Positions 10,005 through 22,604 of a DNA stretch of 64,000 nt are shown piece after piece. How positions within the stretch are numbered: position 1 is the stretch's first letter; each line of letters begins with the position of its first letter. The notes below the pieces were generated by a model, which was not told the origin of the DNA, made no database searches, and saw only the letters and a program-made list of their open reading frames with translations. Both the position numbers and the translations under genes were made by a program. The DNA comes from Echinostoma caproni (Eukaryota; Platyhelminthes; Trematoda; Plagiorchiida; Echinostomatidae), in contig UZAN01039523.1 of assembly GCA_900618425.1 (NCBI GenBank), positions 1 through 64,000 on the forward strand. Reading direction: 5' to 3'.

Positions 10005-13000
10005 GTTTGAAAATAATATCAACATCGAAATTCGTAGCGCACACAATGATGGCCAAAATTACTCATTTTTCTCCCCTTTCACCCGCAAGTATAATGCAAA
10101 TCTGATGGTCGAAAGAAGGTCGGAGTGTGTTTTCTCACTCTTTCAGCTTGTTTAGCTTGGTGCAGCTGTTGATCTAACCAGTTCTAATCCAGCTGCCCTC
10201 TAAAGAACATACAAATAAGTATTTTTGGTTACTGTTTTAGTCCCCATATCAATAACGGATGGTTTGCGGTAACCAAAAGGCACCTGGTGCACCTCATAAC
10301 CACTACACGGATCAAAATAGCATATTTATGTACACAGTCATTCATACCATTTCGATCGTGTTTTAACCCATTGGTTGACTTGGAAGCCACATGTAAGTAG
10401 AATTGGCTGACTTCGTAGACATCCGATGGCAACCGATATTGTGGATAATCTTAGTTGATTCGATTCTCCTCCTAGACGGATTATGATTCATCGAAATGTG
10501 TCTGCGTGTTTCTGTGTGTTTATAATAACGAGAACTTAAAAGGCATTAACAAGCATTTTCTTTAGTTGGATATCAAATCAATGGGAACTGACTTCTTCAG
10601 TCCGGGAACGTGTTGGAATTACCAGGCTCCGGTTTCAGACGATCGAAAGTTGACAAGAATATTCATCATACGCTGACCTTTAAATTCTCAGAAATTGTTG
10701 ATACAAGACATCCAGTTCCATTTGACTTCTTGCAGTATCCTGAAGTTTATGTTATCTGTATTAGGCGCAAAGTACCGCTTGGATTTATTCCTTTAGTCCG
10801 AGTAGGTTTCCCCATACCGTTTAAAAACATCTTAAACCTTTGTAGTTCACATCAAGTCGCAAATTGTAAAGAAATTTATTAATTGCACGAAAGACCGTAT
10901 TTGAAAATCTCTTTTTCTGTGCCACTGAATTAAAAAAATGAGAACTGCCTTTCTATAGTAGCACTGTTTGTGTTTAAGTAAACACATGTTAAGAAGTTTC
11001 ATCACGCTGGAGATTAAGTCCATATAACACAATAATCAATAATAACATTCTGTGGGTTGCGTGTCGGAACCATCTGTGTGCAATCCTCAGCAGTCAATCA
11101 ATTTTGCAGTTGTAGCTTTTCCCAACTGTGCATGCATGGATTGTGAGTTGCGAATTACTTAGAAGATCACGGTTTGATGAAGACCACAAATTAGAGTTCA
11201 TGGTTATTCTGTTCGGCCTCAACTCGGCAGGCAAACAATAATTTGTATTGAAAAAAGAAACGTGAACTTTATTTTATTGATTGTAATTTAATTTTTAGGA
11301 AGAGGATCACATAGCATTCGGTGAAAGTAATTTTTAGTTAATTGAGATTGTATTGTCGCTGCTAACAATGGGCAAATGATTAAGAAACCGATTTTTTTAA
11401 TTCTCATTTCCTTTATTGCACTCGGTAAACCATCATTGAAAAGATCACTAAATCTTCTCTCTTCATCATACCATAATCATTAGCAAACTGCTGAGCTAGC
11501 TTCAGTTAATAATCATTTTTTTCTCGTGAGATACAGTGTGCTTTATCTTGATATACAATAAAACAAACACAGTGGTTTAACCGTCAAACAAGCAATAAAT
11601 AGCTGATTATTCTGTGTTTGACTCGTCATTTGTGAGTATTATGTCCTTGAGCTAGCTCGACGTGTGAACGCATATTGGTTTTGCTTTACCTCAACTTGCT
11701 GGAAGTGATTTGTGGCAATATAAATCGTGGGAACTCGCAGGAATTTCCCCGTTCTCACAATGGACTCTGTGTAGAATTGTGCAGGATGCTGTTAATGTAG
11801 CAATCCAGAATATTGAATTAATACTAACCGGGGCACATCGTGAACCTGCTGTAAAACCCCGAGGAAATTCAGCGTCACTCAAACAGGGAGTCAACGACAG
11901 AAAATACAATTACGCATTTCAATTGAGAGTAGAATTAATCAACTGTAAATGCAGTCTACATTTCGATTCAATTTTTATTAGCTCACAAAGAAAGTAGTTA
12001 TTCCTTGAAAAGTAAGGAGCCAGGCAATGATAACCGCATAGAAGATTTCACGTCAGCATTTTTGCACTAAATTTCACATATCGTTTGGTTAGAAACATCC
12101 GCACTCCTCTATCGTTTTAAGATACGCGGATTTTCACGGTAGTGTAAAGAAAAGATTCTGATTATGACACGCTCAAAATTTGCCGTAAATGTGGTAATTT
12201 ATTTTATATTACATGCAATTTATGTAGCACATTTGATAGCAAGTATTCTCAGCAGAATATTTAGAAGCTGAAAGCCTCTGGAATGAACATTTCATGAAAT
12301 TCCTATTGATACGATGTCTTCGTGGAACGCGGGTTTTTCAAAATGAATAGTCAGGCTGAGGAAATTTGAGAAACATACTGACCAGTTTCGCTCCCCACAT
12401 AATACACGAATATGAATATCTTTTTAGTACAGATGGCGTTGGCTACAACGAACATTTTACTCGCCCATTTCACGCTCTCTTTCCTTATGGAACAATCCGT
12501 GCACATGAACACACATTGTAAAGTTTATTCTTTGCTGTAATCCACACAAAAGGCCATATGTTGCTCCCAGTAAAACAGAATTGATAAAGTTATTTGTGAA
12601 ATGATAATAGGAATATTGTGAAGAAAGTCTCAAAACCACGCCTCCCGTGGGATGAGATTCCCATACAAGACCAGAGGATTTTCCCAGACAAATGATTTCA
12701 TAGAATTTCCGTAGCCGAGTTGCGATGAAAAAACAGTTCCGATTTTACCATATCTGACTAGACTATTATGCCTTTTTGTGCTTCAAAGGCAAGTTTTTCA
12801 CAGAACTACAGACGATTTTGTGTACACAAGTAGTCCATGAAGTCATAATTTATGTTCTTCACTTGGCCAAAAAGGCTCACATGCCAGTAAAAGTCAGTTA
12901 TTCTCGGTCCGCGTACGTGGTATTTCATTAAAACCATGAGCATTGTGTGAAATAATGAAAACTGGTGTGCTAGAATTGCTCGTACCATCTATCGGGTTTG

Positions 13001-16000
13001 AAAACAGCATTTCAAGGCTCGAACAACGCATGTTCAGCGGATGCGTGCATTTACTAGATTGGACTGGAAAGAAGAGCACCGCGACTGATAGCTCATGTCT
13101 GCTAACGTAATCTCCGAAAAAGCAGCACATTTTGTAGTTTGGATTATTCGTCCTCGATGGGTAAGTCGCACTCCACTAGGTGCGTATTTCTGACGAGTGA
13201 ACCATGAAAACATGATCGGTTAGCCTGAACAGCGTGCGAAGCAAGAGAACCACAGATAGTTACGCACACTAGGACCATTTGAAGGCCTCGGGTTACGTGC
13301 GAAAATAGCGCACGTTTGTGTAGACAGGAGCAATCCAATCGTAACATTCGTTCAATTATCTCTGTTGAAGCTGTTCGTTTTAGACGCCATATTTTCCAGG
13401 TGGAAATGTTGAACGCCCGTCAGCCGTTTATTATCATCTATCAGATCAGGTTGCCCGTGGCAATCATGTGAGACGATTCCGCTAAAGAAGGGCACTCAGA
13501 TACGCCCACTTGGATCACATTTGTTTATCTACAAAGCACTCGTCAGAAAAAATACCGTGCGAACGGACATTTGGTAAACGATAAAATCTATAAAGGACAG
13601 AATATGCAACCTGTCGTAGGCGCGTTTGCATCAAAAACATGTAGATAAGCGTTCGCTCAGTTTATCGATAGCTATAAGGGGGAAATGGGTCGTGAAAAAG
13701 GAATAACTATTTTAGTCAAGGTGGGCTGATTTACCACCACAAAAGAGAAACACTCAATGATCATGAGGACGGTTGCATTGCTTTTGTGTGCACTTTTGAG
13801 ATGGCGACTTAGTTGGGGAACGGTGAAAACAAGTGACTTTTTGTTGTTTTTGTTTAGAGGCACTATTTTGAATGTGATCAAGTGTGAATGTTTCAGATGA
13901 ACTACAGATTTATGAAGACTTTTCTTACTCTTATTCAGATAGTGTGAGATAATTCACTTCATTCTTTGTTCCCTTTTTAGTTCATTCGATATGCAGGGAA
14001 ATAAAACAAACGGGAACCCTTCGTGCATATTAAAAAGAGAGGTTGAAAGAATAAACTAGACCTGTATTTGTGACTAGTCGAATATATACCACAGGTCATC
14101 GTAAATAAATCGTGGACGAGAAGCTTATGCACTCTTCTCCTGAATTACTATCACAGACGTATTTTTACTATCAAGTCTATATAAGATCGATTTGATAGGT
14201 GAAAAATAAGAAATGTTAATGTGCAAACGTTATAAGGCATTTGAGATGTACCTTACCTCAGTTCTATGGTGTATAACGGGAACCAATAAAATTTCGATCT
14301 CAGCCAATCAACAAATCAGGCCGAAAATGTTTTGTTCCGACCATGAAGCTGCCGCCAGTTGTTGCTTATTCAGTCCTTCTGCCTGATTTCATTCACACAT
14401 CATTTGACACGAAGCTGCGGTCTCCCAAGGGTTATGATCAATATGCCAATCTCCCATTCCAATTAGCAATATTCCGTTTAAAACGTAAACACATTTACAG
14501 GGGGATCCGCTGTGTTTGTACGATAAATTTATACTTCCTACACTTGAGTGAGGTGGCACATAAGTGCAATTCGTTATAAGTATCATTATGCGTCAACTAA
14601 ACTGCTAGCGACCAAATACTTTTTCCTTGGTGTTTACATCAGATACCAAATCAGTGAAGCAAAACGCTTGTTTATTTTACTTGGATGATGAGGTGAGAAA
14701 ATCAAAACATAAATGCTTGAAAAGTGATAAAAACGGTTCTCTGCACAAAGTGTACTCAGTGAATGGTCCTAGGAAATTGAAGGATATCAAAAATGAACTT
14801 CTATTTCCAGAAGTAGAGAAGTGCAGAGAGTGGATTTTGTGGAATATCAGATAAATTTATGAGCACAAATCATTTTTAATTCTTGAAGTTGTGTTGCTTC
14901 AGTAGTTATTCAACTGACAGGTGCCTATGTTTAATTTGTGAATACATCGTAAGCTTTGCTGGTATCTCAAACTCCACATGGATGCCGCGTACGTGTTTGA
15001 AGCCTCCGAAAGCTTCAGTTCACTTGGGCGCAAGTGCCTTGGGTGGCTTCTGGGAGAAGTTTCGAGATAAATCTGAATACCACAGCTTCAGTTATCTTGA
15101 GATGCCTTTCTCGAAATCCAGTTTGCTCAGTCGTTCCAAAACGGATACTAACATCTTTTGGCAAACTACTCTGATTTCTACAATCATATTATGATCATCA
15201 AGAAGTAAATGTCGTTTCTCGAGTGAATCACCTATTCTGGAATTCTGTAATTCGCCAAGAGATGTAGATGTTTGACAGCTTCAAAGAGCCACTATTATTT
15301 TCTTTTCTGGAAGTGTGCCCCTATTTTACTTATATGCAACAAAGCGAGTCAAGCAGTTGCCGTTACAATGTTTACAATCAGCTTCATTCTGACTATGATA
15401 CGTGATTTCACTAAAATACAGCTAATGAATTGTGCATACGTGCAATTTCGTGTGTATATGTATGCATGTGTTCAGCGAGAAACCGGTAATTTTTTCCTGA
15501 AGCCTAAGTTCAGGTATATATATATATACGAAAATCAGTGACAAATAAAACAAACAACCGTTATTTCATTCCGAATTAGGGATTTTTACGGTACATCTTG
15601 AACGAGATAAAGTTATTTTTATGACTAACATACCAGCTTTACCTAGATGAGGTGAAATCCTGTCGAGAAACTAGACTTTCTTGGCGAAGGCTGTTTACTA
15701 GTTAATAAAGAGTAAAAAGGAGGTAATTTTATCGAACACGGCCAATTGAACAAATTACCTCATCAGTATTTAGAGTTGATTTAAATTCAGGAAATTTGCA
15801 TCAGTGACTAATAGACAAATCTTATTGGGAAAAGGGTGTGTGGAGGCGTGGGTTAAATGAACATCTTACCCTTTGCTTTGGCCTAAAATTCACGTTGCCA
15901 GCTGCGGGTACAGAGTGATGCCACTGGGTGCTAACCAAAAGTGACTAATCCATCATTGTCTCGAGGTCACATACACACAGGGGCTTGGTTGAACAAATGT

Positions 16001-19000
16001 TGATTGTTCTATCGATTGCTTATTCCCGGCACGCCCGCCCGCAAACACACAAACACTCAAGAAGTCAAACCGACATCCTAACCGATGAGCTCGAACGTCG
16101 AGCGCTGTACATAATTCCTAAGGGTTTGATGTCTTTCCGTGTGTTCCCGTTTCGACCCACAATTTATTAGCCTATTCCGCGGCACACACATATGGCATCT
16201 GTGCATGTCATTTTCAGGTCAAGATTCATTCATTCATCGACCATAAGCCATCTGATTTCACGCGTCCCTTTCAGCTGACCGCATCTCTGTTGTGCGGTTT
16301 GGTTCTAACAAGCAGTAGCTCGCTCGACCAACATATTTACCCTTTGCGGTGAATTGTTATAGAACTTTCTGATGAGAGTAGGAGTATGATAGGGACAAGT
16401 TTCGTTTTGGATTGGGAAACACCTGTAGGAGATACATACATCACTGCGAAGAAAGTGACCGACCCACTTGGAGACTGTAAATCCGAGGAGTGTATGCTCG
16501 TGATAACTTAACAATAGCCAAATTTTTATAAGGCTTATGTGACCAGTTAGATAACCAAATAACACTCTGAGCACTTTGGCGGGATACGTAAGTACAAAAA
16601 GCGAAAATAAACTGAGCGGGAATCACACATAGTGGTCGGCAACCAAAGGTGCATGAATAGTTGAAATACATGATATCACAGTAATGAGGAAATATTCGTG
16701 GGCTCCGTTGCAGTACGTAATTTGACATTAATGATCTTGTGACTCCCGGACCAGTGGACTAGCAAAACCAATTTGCATATATCGTTCAGGAAACAAAACA
16801 AAATCATATAAGGATTGCAAAATGCAAAATATCCAAAATAGGTTCTTCCTACTCTATCGACAAAAGTTGTACCGATTGTCGGCCAGAGATATTCATCTAA
16901 GGTTGAAGATTGTCCCGAGCTGGGCGCTATCGTTTTATCTGTGGTCAGTTAGTTGTATTGCAGTGTTTCTCTTGATTTGGTCAGTCATAATAAACTTCAT
17001 TCGTTTTTTTGTTTTGGACCGGTAATGAGTTCTGAACGACTATGTTTCCATTCGAAGTGGATCTTGTTTTCTGTTTGACGTGTTTGGCAGATTGAACATG
17101 TGTCGAACTGACAGAAAATATTTCCATTTCTAGGTTTTTCTGAGTTCACGCCTTTACTGGAACTGTGTCAGAATCGAGTTACACGAAAATCAGCACACAA
17201 TGGTACGCTCCCGAGGGCGTGTGGAGAGTTTCAATTTTTGAACATCGAGAAACATCTCAACTGAGATGCGATTGTTTGTTTTTCGGTTCACTAACGGGGA
17301 TGAGATTTTCCACCCGAATTTCAAGAAATGCACAAAAGGTGCTGCTGACTGGGATAGAACAAAAACACTCTTAGACTGCCATCTCTATGATAGTCAACGC
17401 CTCTCATTCGTCCGCATACAAGCTTGTTATCCAAAGTATTTGCTTCCTGAATAAGATGCAATTTGTGAAACAACATTCTACACTGTGCCACTCATGTAAA
17501 ATGAATTATCTCTACAGCTGCACTGGACTGCGTTTATCGAACTTACTAAACTCCTTCTTGTTTTACAATTGCATCGAGAGTCAGTTTTATTTAAATAGTT
17601 ATTTATCTACAACTAAGTAACTCAACATATTTAAAAGAGCTTTAAAATGAGGAAAAATGTAGCAGATGCAAAGTTATCATGCTTGTATATATCCTAAATC
17701 TAAAAACTCCGTTTCCGTGAAATTTTATGAAATTTGAATTAAATGAATTTAGCAATAATTGTTGTAAACGATATTTGCCAATTTTGATTCAGCCTTCACT
17801 TGTAATTCAGATTTTTGCTTTGCGTCTAGCACTACTACGACACACATATGTCTACTGCCGAACGGAACTCTTATCGGGACTAGGTTTCCGGAATATTCTA
17901 TAAATCCCAGTAGTATAATGAATGCGATGAATTACGTGTTCTATTTGTACTATAAGCCAATCTGGTTGAATGCAATGCCAAATATTCCATTCAAAATGCC
18001 AAAAGCAAGACAAAAATAAACTTCCGAACAGTTAACTTTCTACATTTTCCTAACTCTACCGCGAAGATAATATTCTAGTTATTCGAAAAATTTGCTGTAT
18101 TCATTTTGACTTACTGAAGTGTTTATAATATAGCAATTTGTTTAATTGCCGATGCAGAATCCTCGCGCACACCACATGGAAAGTCAAGTCAATGAGATGA
18201 ATTTCAATTCAACCACGTTCACTTTTCGATTTCATCAGGTGAGTTATGTGATGCTTGGTAACCAAACAACCGCAATTTTCCCAGAGCTATTTGTCTGTGT
18301 TTCTTGAGCCTGTACCGCATAAGGTCACTTCTTTTAACCTTTCCAGTAGCTCGTCAAGCGTATAAAAAAATACTTTTGATTAATATCCAGTAACCATTTT
18401 TGATCCCGTTACACTGTTGGAAAATGATAACTTCACTATATGTTAGAACTGTTATCGACGAGAACAGGCTGATTTTGCAAAAATCAACGATATGGATGTG
18501 CACACACGAGCATCACACACTTTAAATGATTTCTCCCTCTCACATTTCATCATCAGTAACTTGAGATGTGCCTGAAAACAACATCAGCAAAACAAAAGCA
18601 TTGCCAAAGGAAAGCTATTCACAAACCGGATTAGCCAAAGCAGCGCACAGCCCACAGAAACAAATCAATTCTCTTATTTTTCTCCCGCATCAAACATTAC
18701 ACACAGCTCATGTACACACATTTCAGCTTTCTTTTAAGTCGAGTAACAGTGCAATAATATGTACTTCATCTCAGGTAACCCCGGATTCACCATTTCTTAC
18801 TTCTTTCCCTTCAAATATACATTCCATCGCAGCACGCCCCCCTTTTTCTGGAGACTTCTCTTTTCCTGATTACACATTCGCCTCTCACTTTCTTCTAACC
18901 TGTTGTGTAAGAATTTATGGACTTTGGCAATCGCCTTTCACAACTGTGCACGCCTACGTGTCATAAGTGAGGGTACATGGACTACTACACGGCAAATCTG

Positions 19001-20400
19001 ACCACAACTGCCGTGGCCGAATAGGTCGTCAGGCCATTTGGTCTGTGTGTATGTATGTGTGTGTGTGTGCATCCAAGGTTGACTACAAGTGTGTGCATTT
19101 GCGCGACCGTGTGTGTGTATGCAATCGCTTGCGGATATGTTTTCGCCTCGGGATAATTGTTTTTCCAAATCTCCCTAACCCGAGGCAATTGAAACACAGA
19201 TCTATCGGTTTTATTCTTTCTTTTCCACATGTTGTTTGATCCGTCAGACGAAAAAATTGTCCAATCTTATCCGCCGTGTACGTAATATTACAACTTGCGT
19301 ATACCCAGCTTCGACTTTTCAAAGCGTTTCATCCGTTTTCCTAAGCAGAACGTTACACAGAAAACGAAGTGGATCGTCCTTCAGTTCTGTTGTGAAAATT
19401 CTAGAACGTTCCGTTCGGACTCGTTCCGTGAAGAGGAGCTTCTATTCTTATCGAATTATACACAACATTATAGTCTTAAATTTGCCTGGTCTCCTATCTG
19501 TATGAAGCACATGTTCAGTGGAGCTGCCTATGGAAAATAATTACGGTTTTTTTAAGGAGATAGTCAACAGGGAATACAGTGGCAATGCATACAAGAAAAC
19601 GAAAAAACTATCAGAATAAAATTGCCTTGCAACTCTGTACATTCTACTAGCTTACATTCATATGTTCGTCAAACAGTTCAGCCGTCACCATAGTAGTTTG
19701 GTGACTTGAAATTAGTTCAAGATTTTTTCTGAATGGTGGCAGCAGTTGATTTAATTCGAACTGAACGGGAAACGTAATCGTTTTGGTTATCTATTGTAGA
19801 TCTTTTATCTGATCGAGATAACGACTGATATTGTCGACCGTTTCAAAACCACACCTATCCAATTCGGAACACTATGGGGTTCACGATTTCAAGTCTCATG
19901 GCTTAGGTTGCTGGTTATCACCAGGTAGCAATCAGGCACTGACTGCGGCATTTAATTATTCTGCTAAATCTGACGCAGTGTTTAATAAAAAACATCCAGG
20001 CCATTTATGAAATCTTGGAAACATGGCTGAGTGCTGTTTAGGTCAGGCTTACAGACTGAACCGGCAAACTTTCTACGCATTTGATTAAATGCACATATTC
20101 AGTATATTAGTTGAACTCTGTTGATCATAAATTCTATGAGGCAACTGCGAAAATGAGGTCGTATGGTGGTCCTACTCATCAGAAAGGGAAGTAAAAAAAT
20201 CACATCAGACACTAGCTGTACATTCGATAGCTTCACTTGCAATGACGTTAAGCAATCTGTTATTTATATACGATAGGTTTGGCAGAAGAAAGCTTGTGTT
20301 ATTGGGCACAATCAGCGGTGGAAGATGCACAATAAAACCCATGATAGATCATTTGAACGGTTCAGAAAACGTGGAATATCTGGAACCAACCTAGGATTCA
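10005..20400. other. No recognisable gene
   Basis: Only short open frames of unfamiliar composition are present, the longest 132 codons at 18568-18966. I found no splice-bounded exon I could defend and no collagen-like frame on the plus strand that would suggest a head-to-head partner for the collagen gene. Low-complexity tracts are TA-rich at 15516-15530 and GT/CA-rich at 19045-19135. Confidence 0.5.
19045..19135. repeat. GT-rich simple sequence
   Basis: Interrupted GT and GTAT repeats (TGTGTGTATGTATGTGTGTG and a second block near 19110) explain the overlapping open frames seen on both strands here. Confidence 0.8.
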
Positions 20401-20460
20401 CTGAAAAATTTGTCCACATTGGATGAATAAAATGCACTGTTGAGTTGACTTGACTTGATC
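20395..20460 (+). mobile_element. 3' end of a LINE with TTGAC tail
   Basis: A stretch with TCCACATTGGATGAATAAAATGC leads into a tandem TTGAC tail (TTGAGTTGACTTGACTTGA). The same TCCAC...TAAA...TTGACTTGAC ending closes the minus-strand elements at 43645 and 44245. Coding sequence upstream is not recognisable, so this is a severely truncated or decayed copy. Confidence 0.5.
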
Positions 20461-21240
20461 CACTTTTTGTCATCATTACAAATATTTTAAATTTGACTCA
20501 GTCTAATTCTCCAAAGAAGTCAAAATAATAAAATTTGATTATTCGTTGAACGCAAGAACAAATTAAGCTGTAAGCATCGAAACATTGAACAACTTTCCCT
20601 TCAGAATAGGTCGGAGGGAATGAAGCGTTCGTTTTATACCATGCTGTTTAAACAATTTAGAAATACCGATCATACATACATCCAAAATATCTCGAAGGAA
20701 GTCGAAACTTGGTTCATTCTAGGTTAAACCAAGGATGTTATTAGGAAAACAGATTAACTGAAATATTCATCCTCGCCATTAATTGTTGATAGAATGGCTT
20801 CCGGTTTCTTTCTATACAAAAATTAAATAAAACGACTAGTCATGTTTTGAACAATGTAACGATGTAGTGCTAAACTTGCTGACTCCAATCCAACAAACGA
20901 TTGCGCCACAATGTAGAAAAATTAATAAATTGTGCCCGATTTTAATTATGCATTCCTTTAAAACACCAATGATTTTTATTGTATTTGAAAGTTTATATAA
21001 AGTTACCGTTTTAAGTTTCAATTATGAAATGATCGCTATCCTCCTTGGGGTTGAAATTCCATGCATGGACACCACCTACGCGCAGTCTGTGTTCATGTTT
21101 GGATTCAGCTCTCAACGAGGCTACCGGGCTATTCACAATCTACTCACTGATGATCTGTCAATGATAATCATTTCACTGATCCTTCGGCCGGCTTGTGAAA
21201 CACATCCATCTTTTACAGCTTTGAACCACTCAAAGTGAAA

Positions 21241-21787
21241 AGGAATTTGGTGTGTTACCTAGAAAATAGAGTAATAAAGATTTGTAATGAAAACACAATG
21301 GAAGAGCCCCGGTTCTTACGTAATGTGTTTGCACACAATGGCCTTCCGAAACGACTAGTTGGCAAGATGATTCAGTGCATTGATGATACTGGGAAGTAGA
21401 CCGATGTCAATTCCGTATACAATGCCTCGCTGTTCAAGGCGGATATATCAGCATAGGTAATACAAAGGAGAATATCCGATACTGTTAGTAAGTAAGACCT
21501 TCTTTGGAGTAAAGCTCAATGTTTTGTTCACGTCCGAGCCAACTGGTTGTTTACGGCTACGGGACAAAATGTCGGATTCTGCCGTTTCGTTTTTTGTGTA
21601 CTCACTTACGCATTGCTGTGGCGTAACGTACATAAATCACTCGGTCAGTGGTTTGTCCGAACTAATCTGCAGTCACCAAACACAGAAAAGATTAGATCAC
21701 TCATTAGTTTATTGGTTTCATTCCTAGTTGAAACAAATTCCTCTGAGTAAGACCGAAGCACTCCCCCTGTGTTGCGTTTGTGGTCCC
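21241..21787 (+). mobile_element. Penelope-like element remnant: RT C-terminus and GIY-YIG domain
   Basis: A plus-strand frame (21246-21405) reads FLRNVFAHNGLPKRLVGKMI, matching the RT/linker region of Penelope-like elements (L..F..NGYP...I). About 110 bp later another frame gives LRLRDKMSDSAVSFFVYSL and CCGVTYINHSVSGLSELI. This is the GIY-YIG endonuclease start (VY...CGA.YIGRT.R.LSERI) with the YIG glycine changed to Asn. Stops and frameshifts separate the parts, so it is dead. The N gap cuts it off. Confidence 0.72.
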
Positions 21788-22367
21788 NNNNNNNNNNNNN
21801 NNNNNNNNNNNNNNNNNNNNNNNNNNNNNNNNNNNNNNNNNNNNNNNNNNNNNNNNNNNNNNNNNNNNNNNNNNNNNNNNNNNNNNNNNNNNNNNNNNNN
21901 NNNNNNNNNNNNNNNNNNNNNNNNNNNNNNNNNNNNNNNNNNNNNNNNNNNNNNNNNNNNNNNNNNNNNNNNNNNNNNNNNNNNNNNNNNNNNNNNNNNN
22001 NNNNNNNNNNNNNNNNNNNNNNNNNNNNNNNNNNNNNNNNNNNNNNNNNNNNNNNNNNNNNNNNNNNNNNNNNNNNNNNNNNNNNNNNNNNNNNNNNNNN
22101 NNNNNNNNNNNNNNNNNNNNNNNNNNNNNNNNNNNNNNNNNNNNNNNNNNNNNNNNNNNNNNNNNNNNNNNNNNNNNNNNNNNNNNNNNNNNNNNNNNNN
22201 NNNNNNNNNNNNNNNNNNNNNNNNNNNNNNNNNNNNNNNNNNNNNNNNNNNNNNNNNNNNNNNNNNNNNNNNNNNNNNNNNNNNNNNNNNNNNNNNNNNN
22301 NNNNNNNNNNNNNNNNNNNNNNNNNNNNNNNNNNNNNNNNNNNNNNNNNNNNNNNNNNNNNNNNNNN
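21788..22367. other. Assembly gap (580 N)
   Basis: This is a run of unknown bases. The left side ends inside a Penelope-like remnant. The right side starts in a 20-base poly-C tract, a likely cause of the sequencing break. Confidence 0.99.
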
Positions 22368-22369
22368 CT

Positions 22370-22604
22370 CCCCCCCCCCCCCCCCCCCCATGCATGCCAT
22401 ATCCCGAGTTGCCCAAAGATCGAATAACCTAGCATTGATGTGATTGTTCAAAAATCCCTTATCTGGTCTGACGACGAAGTTAGCCCCAAATAACCTAGGT
22501 TTTCCCTAAACAGGTGTTTGGATTTTGTACTTGAGTGCCAATACCTATGTACACATCGTGATATTAATTGTGATAACCAAGGCTCACGGAAAACTGGTTT
22601 GTTT
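22370..22604 (+). mobile_element. Foldback/MITE-like repeat, copy D (partial)
   Basis: After 20 C residues (22370-22389), the sequence from ATATCCCGAG to TCACGGAAAACTGGTTTGTT aligns along its whole length with the right half of the element at 37148-37605, at roughly 60-65% by eye. The left half is lost in the N gap. Confidence 0.6.

Noticed and set aside
14627..15194. Plus frames with lysine-rich (14627-14854) and aromatic-rich (14883-15194) peptides
   Set aside because: Not recognised, with no consistent exon borders.
16370..16420. CTGATGAG at 16369 followed by GGGACAAGTTTC
   Set aside because: No stem II or GAAA in the right place.
18568..18966. 132-codon plus-strand frame, the longest non-element frame
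   Set aside because: No known motif, a low-complexity neighbourhood, no splice or Kozak support, and overlapping frames on the other strand nearby.
21645..22451. Long frames across the N run on both strands
   Set aside because: Produced by unknown bases, not coding sequence.
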